Shown here one piece after another: positions 49,678 to 56,711 of a DNA stretch of 64,000 nt. Source of the stretch: Candidatus Saccharibacteria bacterium UBA6258 (GTDB lineage: Bacteria; Patescibacteriota; Saccharimonadia; Saccharimonadales; Saccharimonadaceae); assembly GCA_002441145.1 (NCBI GenBank), contig DJVK01000011.1, positions 1-64,000 of the forward strand, in the 5' to 3' direction. The translations under genes and the position numbers were made by a program. Each line of letters starts with the position of its first letter. The stretch's first letter is position 1. A model generated the notes under the pieces. The model had not been told where the DNA came from. It was given only the letters and a program-made list of their open reading frames with translations, and made no database searches.

Positions 49678-50698
49678 CACCAACGCTAGGGCCTTGCGGC
49701 GGCATTGTTGGGGGTTGAGGCATTGGTGGAACCTGTAGGGGCGATGCTGGCTGCGGTGCATCAGTGTGAGGCGTCTCTTCAAAGTCGACAGCACCGTGAG
49801 GTCCTGGAGTCATTGCTTGAGGGCTGGGGCTTGCTGGCGCAGAGCTTGGTTGTGGTGCGGCTGGAGCCGATACGGGCGTAGGCGCTGGCGTCTCGGGTGC
49901 GGCTGTCATTGGCGCTGGCGGCGCAGATGGTACAGGCAACGCACTTGGTGCAGGAACAGCTGATTCTGGTGCCGGTGGAATGTTCGTATCTGTCGAGCCC
50001 GGCTGTACAGCTGGCTTTTCTTCGAATGGATTAGGGTTAGCCTGTGAAAGCTCTTGGTTCATCATGTGTTCGAAGTCAGGTGCGCCTGGGTTGCTGTCGA
50101 GCGGTTGAATGACGCGGTCAGCAAGATTGCCTGGGCGTGGTGTCGAAAATGGCGCTGTAGGCTGCGGTAAGCTAGCTGCTTGCGGTTGTGGCGACATGAC
50201 CGAAGGACCAATACCTGCTGGGCGTGGTGCTGTAGGAGCGGCCGCAGGGTGAGTAGGCGGTGTCGCGAACGAAGAAGATGGTGCGGTAGGATGATTTGCA
50301 GTAAGCGGAGTCGCAGGAGTCGCGATAGGTGCGTCGGCAAGTACTTCGTGGACCGTGCGAACGACGTCTTCGATGCCAACCTGTGATTTAACGAGATAGC
50401 GATCTGCGCCAAGCGCAACGCCGCGTTGGCGCTGATCTTCGCTCGAAAGCGCGGTCATCATGATAACCTTGATGTTTTTTGTCTCTGTTGTCGAGCGTAA
50501 GATATCGAGCATGTCAAAGCCACTAATCTTCGGCATCATCACGTCACTCACGATTAAATCTGGGCGATCTTTGATTGCCATTGCGAGCGCTTCTTCCCCG
50601 TCGCCTGCCGATACGATGTCATAGCCTTCGGCTAAGAGTCGGACGCCATATATTTCACGTAAGCTTTTGTCGTCCTCTACTAGTAATATCTTCGTCAT
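49673..50698 (-). CDS. Response regulator with long Pro/Ala-rich tail
   Basis: 341 aa. The receiver domain (residues 1-125) has D9/D10, phospho-acceptor D52 (SDVMMPKISG), Thr in MMTALSS and Lys in YLVKSQV. The remaining ~215 residues are low-complexity Pro/Ala/Ser/Gln with no DNA-binding domain. It pairs with the kinase just upstream (50751-52727), which also ends in a Pro/Gln-rich tail. The receiver is paralogous to that at 2238-2663. The tail suggests protein scaffolding rather than transcription control. Confidence 0.9.
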   Translation of the reverse strand: MTKILLVEDDKSLREIYGVRLLAEGYDIVSAGDGEEALAMAIKDRPDLIVSDVMMPKISGFDMLDILRSTTETKNIKVIMMTALSSEDQRQRGVALGADRYLVKSQVGIEDVVRTVHEVLADAPIATPATPLTANHPTAPSSSFATPPTHPAAAPTAPRPAGIGPSVMSPQPQAASLPQPTAPFSTPRPGNLADRVIQPLDSNPGAPDFEHMMNQELSQANPNPFEEKPAVQPGSTDTNIPPAPESAVPAPSALPVPSAPPAPMTAAPETPAPTPVSAPAAPQPSSAPASPSPQAMTPGPHGAVDFEETPHTDAPQPASPLQVPPMPQPPTMPPQGPSVGV

Positions 50699-50720
50699 AA
50701 TTACTTTCTATTGTAGCTAA

Positions 50721-50737
50721 AGTATTTTGAAAATACT
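50721..50737. promoter_or_regulatory. 17-bp perfect palindrome upstream of the receiver gene
   Basis: AGTATTTT-G-AAAATACT (50721-50737) lies just upstream of TACAAT (50715-50710), which is 11 nt before the ATG. Its position suits an operator, or a short terminator between kinase and receiver. Confidence 0.5.
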
Positions 50738-50750
50738 ATACCTCTTGTGG

Positions 50751-52727
50751 TTATTGTTGCCGTGGGGGTACTCCCGGGCCTTGATTTTGTGGTCGAGATA
50801 CATATTGGGATGGATTTGCCTCGATTGATGAGAGCGGCGTATTTGGTAGCGGCGGGCCTTGTCGTACAGGGATTTGTTGTGGTTCGGGTTGTGGCGTGGG
50901 CTGTTGAGGGGCTGGGGCTTGCTGGTACTGCGGCATGGCTTGTAACACTGGTGAGTTTGCTACTTGGCTCGCTGCCAGCTGGCGCTCGGCCTGCGCGCGC
51001 AGAGCGTCTTGTGTGGCACGTCGTTCGGCTTCGATGCTGGCTTTTTCGATTAGCTGCATCGCTTCGTCGTGGTCAATACGCGGGAATTCTACGAAAAACG
51101 TACTTCCCTTTTTATATTCACTTTCAACCCAAATGCGACCGCCCATTGTTTCGGCGAGCCTGCGGCATAGGTAAAGGCCAAGGCCGGTGCCACCAATTTC
51201 GCGCGTATCGGTGTTGTCGACGCGGTAGAATTTTTGGAACAAGTGCCCTTGGTCTTCTTTTGGAATACCGATACCAGTGTCGGTAATACTAATCACCACA
51301 TTGTGTGCGTCACCGGTAACATCTACGATAACTTCCCCGTGCGGCGTGTATTTGATGGCGTTTTCAACCAGGTTATTGGTAATTTCACGTAGGTGGTCGT
51401 TGTCGACGTTGGCGTAATATACAGGGTTCATGCGACGATCGTCCATGGCCGTGTCGTCAGGAATCGGTTTAAACATGATACGCAGGCCTTTTTCGTTGGC
51501 TTTTGGAGTAAGCCCTTGCACAATGTCGTGGATGAACGGCACGACATCAACCACTGCTGGAGTGTTCTGCAGTCGCCCGTCGTCGGCCTTACTGACGTCT
51601 AAGAGGTCCTGGAAAAGCCTTCCAAGGTGCTGTGCTGATGCGTGAGCCTTGGTAATGAAGTCGCGTGCCTTATCGTCGACTTGGGCGGTGGCCGGGTTTA
51701 AGGCTAAACCTAGGTAGCCTTCGATTGATGCCACCGGCGTACGCATTTCGTGGCTGGCGGTACTGATAAATTCTGCCCGTTGGCGTTCTTCTGATTTTTC
51801 GTGAGTAATATCACGAAACACGACAATGACACCCGATCCAATTTGGCCGATTGGGGTAACAGATATCGATGCGAGTAGTTTTTTACCAGAATGCGTCTCG
51901 ATGCTAAAGGCCTCGGTGTCTACTTGCGAATTGTCGCGAAGTGTTTTTGCCACCGGGTCTTCCATGTCGTTTACTTCTTCGTTTTTGTTATTAATGATCT
52001 TTAGGACCGATTTGTAACTTAAGCTCAAGGCGTCGTGCTTGCCCCAACCTACGATTTTTTGCGCAGCGGGGTTAATAAGTTGGATCGTCCCCTGCCCGTC
52101 TAGTGCCAAGACACCATCGGCGATGGCGTTAATCACGACTTCAGATGTGCCTGCGACCTGGCTTAATTCGGCGGCGAGTTCGTGGTACGACCTATCTTTA
52201 GCGGTTTCGTCGCCAGGTGAGTTAATCCCCCTACCCCATATTGTCATGCCAACGAGTAATGGCGCGACGCTCGCGACGCCTATGGTAACCAATTCGGTAG
52301 GATTACTGTCACCGATAAAGAAGTACTGCAACACTAAATATGCAGCCGAACCGATCAGGGCGAGCAGCGTGCCTACCCCACCGAATACCGGTGCGAATAG
52401 CGTGGCGAACATCCATAAAATAATGGCCGATCTGTCGACGATAGTCGGTTCGATGATCATAAATCCGATGGCGCCTAATAAAAAGACGTACGCTAAGAGC
52501 GCGAAAGCTAAAAGGTGCCGGTATGGCGCCCAAAAATACGCAATAATGCTGGTTAATAACGCTGCGCATGCAAGCCCAGCAGCAAACGGTGTAACGACTG
52601 GCAATGAAGCACTAGGGCCTGTAGTAAAAAATGACCACGCAAAAACACCGACAATGCCGGTGGCAACAAGTATGATTGCCTCGCTAATGCGGCGGTGCCA
52701 AAAGCGGGTTAACTTGCGTGATTTGAT
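50751..52727 (-). CDS. Membrane sensor histidine kinase (PAS, HisKA, HATPase)
   Basis: The frame is open to 52727 and upstream of it has no ATG, GTG or TTG. An AUC at 52727, 4 nt after GGGGG, would give about 658 aa beginning KSRKLTRFWHRR and a first membrane helix (AIILVATGIVGVFAW). TTG at 52604 (617 aa) would lose that helix. Next come several more membrane segments, a PAS domain (about residues 190-300), HisKA FISTASHEMRTP, HATPase with N-box LVENAIKY and DTGIGIP / GGTGLGLYLC, and a Pro/Gln-rich tail. It phosphorylates the downstream receiver. The domain call is sure; the start is not. Confidence 0.88.
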   Translation of the reverse strand: MKSRKLTRFWHRRISEAIILVATGIVGVFAWSFFTTGPSASLPVVTPFAAGLACAALLTSIIAYFWAPYRHLLAFALLAYVFLLGAIGFMIIEPTIVDRSAIILWMFATLFAPVFGGVGTLLALIGSAAYLVLQYFFIGDSNPTELVTIGVASVAPLLVGMTIWGRGINSPGDETAKDRSYHELAAELSQVAGTSEVVINAIADGVLALDGQGTIQLINPAAQKIVGWGKHDALSLSYKSVLKIINNKNEEVNDMEDPVAKTLRDNSQVDTEAFSIETHSGKKLLASISVTPIGQIGSGVIVVFRDITHEKSEERQRAEFISTASHEMRTPVASIEGYLGLALNPATAQVDDKARDFITKAHASAQHLGRLFQDLLDVSKADDGRLQNTPAVVDVVPFIHDIVQGLTPKANEKGLRIMFKPIPDDTAMDDRRMNPVYYANVDNDHLREITNNLVENAIKYTPHGEVIVDVTGDAHNVVISITDTGIGIPKEDQGHLFQKFYRVDNTDTREIGGTGLGLYLCRRLAETMGGRIWVESEYKKGSTFFVEFPRIDHDEAMQLIEKASIEAERRATQDALRAQAERQLAASQVANSPVLQAMPQYQQAPAPQQPTPQPEPQQIPVRQGPPLPNTPLSSIEANPSQYVSRPQNQGPGVPPRQQ

Positions 52728-52804
52728 GGTGCCCCCTATATGATCGATAGTACTTATGCATAGTATATCGCGCTAATAGGGGTAATTGCAATGTTATTGG
52801 CATT

Positions 52805-52875
52805 AAAAAATCCCCTACTTTGGGGATGGGTCGTTTGGGTTGGCCCTGCCTGCAATGTGCAAGCGGGGCCAACCC
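52805..52875 (-). terminator. Double-hairpin terminator of the 199-aa gene
   Basis: On the minus strand, a 10-bp perfect stem (GGGTTGGCCC 52837-52846 with GGGCCAACCC 52866-52875) is followed by ATCCCC/GGGGAT (52810-52815, 52822-52827) and TTTTTT. The second hairpin is the intrinsic terminator. Confidence 0.88.
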
Positions 52876-52890
52876 AGGGTGTGAACGATG

Positions 52891-53490
52891 TCAGATGGTG
52901 CTGGTCGTGGTGAGGTAGTGCCAATTCGGCAACTCCTTCATCACGTAGGTGCCGCGTTCGCAGGCGCCTTCGTGCCAGTACGCGATGTCCTTGGCGACAG
53001 CCGTGTCATCGAGCGCGACGTCGTTCAACTTGGCGGTCAAGCCTTCGTTGTATCGCGAACCAACCACGAGGTCTAGCGTGCCGTCAGCGTTGTTGCCGAA
53101 CACCAGCACGCAGTGCTTACCCAAGGGCGCGACAGCATGCAGGCCGTATTCGACGGCCTTCCTAGACGTCGTCTCGAACGGCAGTACTCTGCCGAACAGG
53201 ATGTCGTAGGACTCCTCGAGGTCAAGGCTCTCGCCTGTCCCAAGGATTTTCATCAGGTCGTCGGGGCCACGTTTGGTGAAGTCCACCATCGTTACATCAA
53301 CCTCGACGGTTGACGTTACGGTGACAGTGGCAGTAGGAGCCGCTGTTGGGAATGGCCCTTTCGGGGTCCCCCAGAGCATTGCGACGATGAGCAGGACGAA
53401 TCCTGCACCTACAAAGCGGTAGGACCACTTGTTCCATGCAGGGGTCGCCACGCGAGTTCCCCCGGTGCTGCCAGATTTTGTAAGGTTCAC
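52891..53490 (-). CDS. Single-pass exported protein of unknown function, 199 aa
   Basis: Not recognised. It starts with GTG at 53490. A basic N-terminal ~25 residues precede one membrane segment (about 28-43, VGAGFVLLIVAML), a Thr/Val/Ala/Pro linker and an outer domain of about 135 residues with two Cys (KHCVLVF, GACERG) that may pair. GC-rich, GAG/GTC codon use contrasts with its neighbours. It has a private promoter ending 6 nt before the GTG (leaderless) and a double-hairpin terminator. It resembles the 163-aa lipoprotein in character. Confidence 0.7.
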   Translation of the reverse strand: MNLTKSGSTGGTRVATPAWNKWSYRFVGAGFVLLIVAMLWGTPKGPFPTAAPTATVTVTSTVEVDVTMVDFTKRGPDDLMKILGTGESLDLEESYDILFGRVLPFETTSRKAVEYGLHAVAPLGKHCVLVFGNNADGTLDLVVGSRYNEGLTAKLNDVALDDTAVAKDIAYWHEGACERGTYVMKELPNWHYLTTTSTI

Positions 53491-53496
53491 TATATA

Positions 53497-53525
53497 ATTA
53501 TAGCATAAATACTATAAAAAGTAAA
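53497..53525 (-). promoter_or_regulatory. Promoter of the 199-aa exported protein
   Basis: Minus strand: TTTACT (53525-53520), 17-nt spacer, TATAAT (53502-53497), then 6 nt to the GTG start. Confidence 0.7.
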
Positions 53526-53564
53526 TAGATACCCCTGTTAATCAACACTTACGACCGATAAATC

Positions 53565-54809
53565 TTATTCTTCGGGTTCGATCGCGTCAACCGCCTCTTG
53601 CGATATGCCTAACGCAGGGTGCGCTTGGGCGGCGATTGCCACTGGTGGTCGATATTTACGTAGTCTAGCCTCTTTCTTTTGTGTGAACACTAATTGGCTG
53701 TCATCTTGTGGACGAAATTCTTCGGGTAATTCGTCACGGTGATAAACGCGAACGTGCGTACCCTCGGTCACGTGCCCAGCACCTGTGTAGCGGCCGAACA
53801 ACGTCTGGACGTCCTTTTCTAATGCCCGGATAAGCGGTCGAGCGCCAAAGTGAGCTTCTTTTTGTGCAATTTCTACCAGGTGCTGGCGCGTCCCAGGTGT
53901 GACGCTAAGCATCGCTCCATACTCGTTCTCGTACTCGGCGTTAAGCAAGTCGAGCTTGACGTCTAAGACGTGACCCAACCCTTCACCTGTAAGTGAATGA
54001 AAAACGATCATCTCGGTAAGGCGGTTGATGAATTCAGGCTTAAAGTATTCGATAAACGCATCTCTCGCAACTTTTTCTAATCGTTGCTTGCTTGCGGTCG
54101 GTTTTTTACCACCAAATCCCAATGAAGTTGTCGATAGTGAGTCCGACATTTGTTTAGCACCTAGGTTACTTGTCATCACGAGGACGGTATCACGAAAACT
54201 CACTACTTCACCGTTGTTCAGAGTCAATTCACCCTCATCCATTATCTGCAGCATAATGTTATAAAGTGCTGGGGATCCTTTTTCAAGTTCGTCAAACAAC
54301 ACGACGGTTTTGCCGTTTTCCACACGTTCTTTCGAAAAGATTGGCACTTGTTCGCGGCCTACGAACGATGGTGGTGAACCAAGCAGATTCGTGACTTCGT
54401 GGCCATTTGAATAATTTGGACAATCGATTTTGATTAATGTCCCAAAATCTTCGTCTAGCAATTCGCTGAGTGTTTTGGCGAGTTCGGTTTTACCAACGCC
54501 GGTTGGCCCTAAAAAGGCGAAGTTTGCCACTGGGCGTTGATCGCTTGGCAATCGAACCTCTGATCGTTCAAGTGCTCTAATAATCGCATCGATAGCGTCA
54601 TCTTGTTCGACTACTCTGTTACGAATTTCTTGTCGTAAACGTTCGAATGGGCTCCGAACCGTATCCATCAGCATGAAACCGTCGATTATAGCGCGCTTGC
54701 CTATATCTTGCGCTCGTCGGTCCATGATTGCCGGTGTTACATTAAGCTCCGAAGACTTAAATATTTTTTGTGTGTCGAATTCTGCCGCAGCTGTAGATAA
54801 TTCAGTCAT
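53565..54809 (-). CDS. Single-ring Clp-family (ClpA/C D2-like) AAA+ unfoldase
   Basis: 414 aa. A short N-terminal helical region (about 1-60) is followed by one AAA+ domain of the Clp D2 type: Walker A GPTGVGKT (101-108), Walker B LFDELEK (171-177), sensor 1 MTSN, Arg finger in PEFINRL, then the D2-small domain with GARPLIRAL. Unlike ClpA/B/C it has no D1 ring or N-domain. Between sensor 1 and PEFINRL it has LGF (230-232), at the position where ClpA/ClpC carry the IGL/VGF ClpP-docking tripeptide. GGGGGAA precedes the ATG. It is likely a protease-linked unfoldase; ClpP is not in the window. Confidence 0.85.
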   Translation of the reverse strand: MTELSTAAAEFDTQKIFKSSELNVTPAIMDRRAQDIGKRAIIDGFMLMDTVRSPFERLRQEIRNRVVEQDDAIDAIIRALERSEVRLPSDQRPVANFAFLGPTGVGKTELAKTLSELLDEDFGTLIKIDCPNYSNGHEVTNLLGSPPSFVGREQVPIFSKERVENGKTVVLFDELEKGSPALYNIMLQIMDEGELTLNNGEVVSFRDTVLVMTSNLGAKQMSDSLSTTSLGFGGKKPTASKQRLEKVARDAFIEYFKPEFINRLTEMIVFHSLTGEGLGHVLDVKLDLLNAEYENEYGAMLSVTPGTRQHLVEIAQKEAHFGARPLIRALEKDVQTLFGRYTGAGHVTEGTHVRVYHRDELPEEFRPQDDSQLVFTQKKEARLRKYRPPVAIAAQAHPALGISQEAVDAIEPEE

Positions 54810-54888
54810 TTAATTCCCCCGTAAATTGTCATCCCCACCCGTTGTAATTCCGTTGTACTCGGTCTCGTTCCCCTTCTCGCAAAACAAA

Positions 54889-54912
54889 AATCGCCCGTGT
54901 TTTAGGGCGATT
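54889..54912 (-). terminator. Terminator of the 25-aa gene
   Basis: AATCGCCC (54889-54896) pairs with GGGCGATT (54905-54912). The minus strand continues TTTTTGTTTT, 3 nt after the TAA of the small ORF. Confidence 0.88.
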
Positions 54913-54914
54913 GA

Positions 54915-54992
54915 TTAGCGTTTTAATTTTGGAGCGCGCTCAAAGCGGCCTGCGTTTCCCACTCCGCTTGCTCGTGCTCCTTGGTTTACCAT
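54915..54992 (-). CDS. Leaderless 25-aa basic miniprotein
   Basis: 25 codons from ATG 54992 to TAA 54915. The peptide starts MVNQGARASGV and ends FERAPKLKR. It is basic, glycine-rich and soluble. Its promoter (55027-54999) ends 6 nt before the ATG and its terminator begins 3 nt after the stop, so the transcript consists of almost nothing but this ORF. Size and charge recall small ribosome-associated proteins such as Thx or bL37, but the sequence does not match those I know. A short regulatory RNA is the alternative. Confidence 0.6.
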   Translation of the reverse strand: MVNQGARASGVGNAGRFERAPKLKR

Positions 54993-54998
54993 ATTCTA

Positions 54999-55027
54999 TT
55001 TATACCGGTTTATCTCTGTTCTGTAAA
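54999..55027 (-). promoter_or_regulatory. Promoter of the 25-aa gene
   Basis: Minus strand: TTTACA (55027-55022), 17-nt spacer, TATAAA (55004-54999), then 6 nt to the ATG. Confidence 0.72.
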
Positions 55028-55043
55028 GATTTTTAATAGTGTA

Positions 55044-55436
55044 TTATTTACCAAATAACACAAAGTCACCTGGGCCAAAGGCTACGATGACGGCGGCGAG
55101 AGTCAACATAAGTAAGTCGTATTCCCAACCACCCTTTGCTACCCAGTAAGCACTGTGCCATTTAAAAATATGCATCCCGATTGTACCGAGCATCAACAGT
55201 ACTAATCCTACCCCTGCCCACTGTGCCAATACGCCCGTAACCATACCGACTGCGGCACATAGTTCGGCGGCTGCTATGGCATAGGCTGCAGGTACTGGCA
55301 CGCCGTCGTCTTTACTAAATGCTTTTATGTCCTTAAATTTATGCCGCGCCTCTGCGAAGAACGTGATTGATAGCACGATCCTTACGAGTAATAGAACGAC
55401 ACTCATTGCGATTGCTGGGAGTGTAATGCTAAACAT
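55044..55436 (-). CDS. DoxX family membrane protein
   Basis: 130 aa with four membrane segments. The first carries LVRIVLSITFFAEARHKF, matching the DoxX start with a conserved Arg and Phe, and the second AIAAAELCAAVGMVTGV. DoxX-like proteins are small quinone- or redox-linked membrane proteins of varied roles. TATACT (55448-55443) lies 6 nt before the ATG with no Shine-Dalgarno. The region where its -35 should be is a tandem 7-bp repeat, so expression may vary with repeat number. Confidence 0.82.
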   Translation of the reverse strand: MFSITLPAIAMSVVLLLVRIVLSITFFAEARHKFKDIKAFSKDDGVPVPAAYAIAAAELCAAVGMVTGVLAQWAGVGLVLLMLGTIGMHIFKWHSAYWVAKGGWEYDLLMLTLAAVIVAFGPGDFVLFGK

Positions 55437-55456
55437 ATGATTAGTATAGCGTATTT

Positions 55457-55505
55457 GGTAGATGGTAGATGGTAGGTGGTAGATAGTAGATAGCTAATAG
55501 CTAGT
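55457..55505. repeat. Tandem 7-bp repeat over the DoxX promoter
   Basis: Units GGTAGAT (55457), GGTAGAT (55464), GGTAGGT (55471), GGTAGAT (55478) and AGTAGAT (55485), then degenerate AGCTAAT, AGCTAGT (55492-55505). Looser copies run on to about 55555. The expected -35 of doxX (55466-55471) falls inside unit 2. Confidence 0.8.
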
Positions 55506-55607
55506 GGAAGATAGAAGATAGCAAATTGCCAATAGCCAAACGCTAATAGCTAATTTTGTCTAAAACGCGCGGATTGTAATATATTTCCCTAATCCTAAAT
55601 GTTTGCA

Positions 55608-55636
55608 TTGTTTCACCTAAAAAATCGGCTCATAAT
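55608..55636 (+). promoter_or_regulatory. Candidate promoter of the 39-aa ORF
   Basis: TTGTTT (55608-55613), 17-nt spacer, CATAAT (55631-55636), followed by AAGGAGG at 55645-55651. Confidence 0.5.
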
Positions 55637-55659
55637 AGATACAGAAGGAGGTAATGTAT

Positions 55660-55779
55660 ATGTTTGAAACATTAAAACGCCTACTCATAGGGACGCCTGC
55701 TAAAAAGCGCCCACGCCACAATAACGAGCCCTACCGCCCCCGTCCCGAAGATCCGTGGGAAGGCTCGTCGGCACCGTAG
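55660..55779 (+). CDS. 39-aa basic, proline-rich small protein
   Basis: 39 codons from ATG 55660, 8 nt after a perfect AAGGAGG; the ATG at 55654 is too close to that site. The peptide begins MFETLKRLLIG (an amphipathic helix), followed by a Lys/Arg/Pro-rich stretch (PAKKRPRHNN) and an acidic end (PEDPWEGSSAP). It has an upstream promoter-like sequence and typical local codon use. The function is unknown; it could be membrane-surface or nucleic-acid binding. Confidence 0.6.
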   Translation: MFETLKRLLIGTPAKKRPRHNNEPYRPRPEDPWEGSSAP

Positions 55780-55783
55780 GATA

Positions 55784-55812
55784 TTGCTTTTTTAAGCAAA
55801 ATATGATATAAT
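55784..55812 (+). promoter_or_regulatory. Promoter of the 160-aa coiled-coil gene
   Basis: TTGCTT (55784-55789), 17-nt spacer, TATAAT (55807-55812). TTGCTT and AAGCAA (55794-55799) also form a short dyad. Confidence 0.65.
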
Positions 55813-55878
55813 GCTATCTGGTCGTAACTCCAGATGAGATATGATTGCACCAAATTACTACTGCTTTAAGGAGGGGTC

Positions 55879-56361
55879 GTGACAACGACTCAAATTAGCT
55901 ACGCGCTCTACACGGCGGCTTTCCTGATCCTCGTCGGCTTGGTTCTGCGGTGGCTCTTCGCCGCTCAGATCGACTGGCTGATGAAGCGCTACTTCCCGGA
56001 CTTCGTGGCTCGTCGCACACTGCGTGCCGAGCAGCAGTTCGAGGATCGCGCAAAGGCCCGTCGACGTGAGCGTGAGCTCGAGGAGCAGCGGCTCCTCGAT
56101 TGGGCCTACGCTCACCCGAACACTCCCGAGGGGCGTCGTCGCCTCCTGAAGGAGCGCGAGGCGGTCCTGAAGAGGCTCGAGCGGGCCAACCGCGATGCTG
56201 AGCACCGTGCTTCGATGGTCGGCTACACCCGTGGCGACGACAAGGCGGCGTACGAGGCTGAGCTCGCCGATGCGAGGCAGCGGCAGAACGACGAGGCAAG
56301 GCAGCTTGCCGACCTCGACCGGGCTCTGAGCTCGGAGGATGCTGCCGTCAGTATGCAGTAA
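55879..56361 (+). CDS. Membrane-anchored coiled-coil protein, 160 aa, GC-rich
   Basis: It starts with GTG after AAGGAGGGG. One membrane segment (about residues 8-28) is followed by an almost continuous charged coiled coil rich in Glu, Arg, Ala and Leu, facing the cytoplasm or the outside depending on topology. No family is recognised. Its codons (GAG, CTC, CGC, GCC) are markedly GC-rich, unlike the GAA-rich genes around it. It has its own promoter and GC-rich hairpins downstream. Probable recent acquisition. Confidence 0.7.
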   Translation: MTTTQISYALYTAAFLILVGLVLRWLFAAQIDWLMKRYFPDFVARRTLRAEQQFEDRAKARRRERELEEQRLLDWAYAHPNTPEGRRRLLKEREAVLKRLERANRDAEHRASMVGYTRGDDKAAYEAELADARQRQNDEARQLADLDRALSSEDAAVSMQ

Positions 56362-56370
56362 CAGGTGCAT

Positions 56371-56423
56371 CCCGAATCCGGGCGCGGGCGAGTCTATCAA
56401 GGCTCCCCTGCGCCCGGATCGGG
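56371..56423 (+). terminator. Large GC-rich hairpin after the coiled-coil gene
   Basis: CCCGAATCCGGGCGC (56371-56385) pairs with GCGCCCGGATCGGG (56410-56423) with one bulged A and a 24-nt loop. There is no clear T-run. Confidence 0.6.
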
Positions 56424-56449
56424 TACGCAACATTTTAGAAATATTTAAT

Positions 56450-56476
56450 CCCCCGCATTTGCGAGGGTTTTGTTTT
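56450..56476. terminator. Bidirectional terminator at the end of the RM operon
   Basis: CCCCCGC (56450-56456) pairs with GCGAGGG (56461-56467). The plus strand continues TTTTGTTTTT. On the minus strand the same stem gains a G-U pair and can end the restriction operon. Confidence 0.7.
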
Positions 56477-56484
56477 TACTGTGC

Positions 56485-56706
56485 CTATTCAATCTCGATA
56501 ATTTTATTTCGTGAGGTATGGCCGCGGACGATTACTATTCGTGATTTCGCCACCCCGAAATGTTTGGCGAGCAATTCTATGAGTGCTGTATTTGCCTTGC
56601 CCTCTACTGCCGGCTCACGGATATACACTAATAATGATCCGTCGTCTTGCGTTTCGACGAGCGGTCCTTTGGTGGAATTTGGTTTTATGGTGATTGAGTA
56701 GCGCAC
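56485..56706 (-). CDS. DUF167/YggU family protein
   Basis: 73 aa. The pattern ITIKPNSTKG, YIREPAVEGKANTALIELLAKHFGVAKSRIVIVRGHTSRNKII is diagnostic of DUF167 (UPF0235/YggU), a small alpha/beta protein of unknown function. It is shorter than the usual ~95 aa because of a trimmed N-terminus. It is the last gene of the long minus-strand run that starts with hsdM, 5 nt after the zinc-ribbon gene, though it need not share its function. Confidence 0.88.
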   Translation of the reverse strand: MRYSITIKPNSTKGPLVETQDDGSLLVYIREPAVEGKANTALIELLAKHFGVAKSRIVIVRGHTSRNKIIEIE

Positions 56707-56711
56707 TCCAT

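Noticed and set aside
50747..51286. 179-codon plus-strand frame antisense to the kinase
   Set aside because: It is the reverse shadow of the Pro/Gln-rich tail and kinase core; the minus-strand gene has clear domains.
52039..52743. 234-codon plus-strand frame antisense to the kinase N-terminus
   Set aside because: Antisense to a convincing coding region with membrane segments and PAS domain; Ser/Thr/Pro-rich artefact.
55858..56433. 191-codon minus-strand frame opposite the coiled-coil gene
   Set aside because: High GC opens long antisense frames; the plus-strand gene has a strong Shine-Dalgarno, promoter and sensible protein features.
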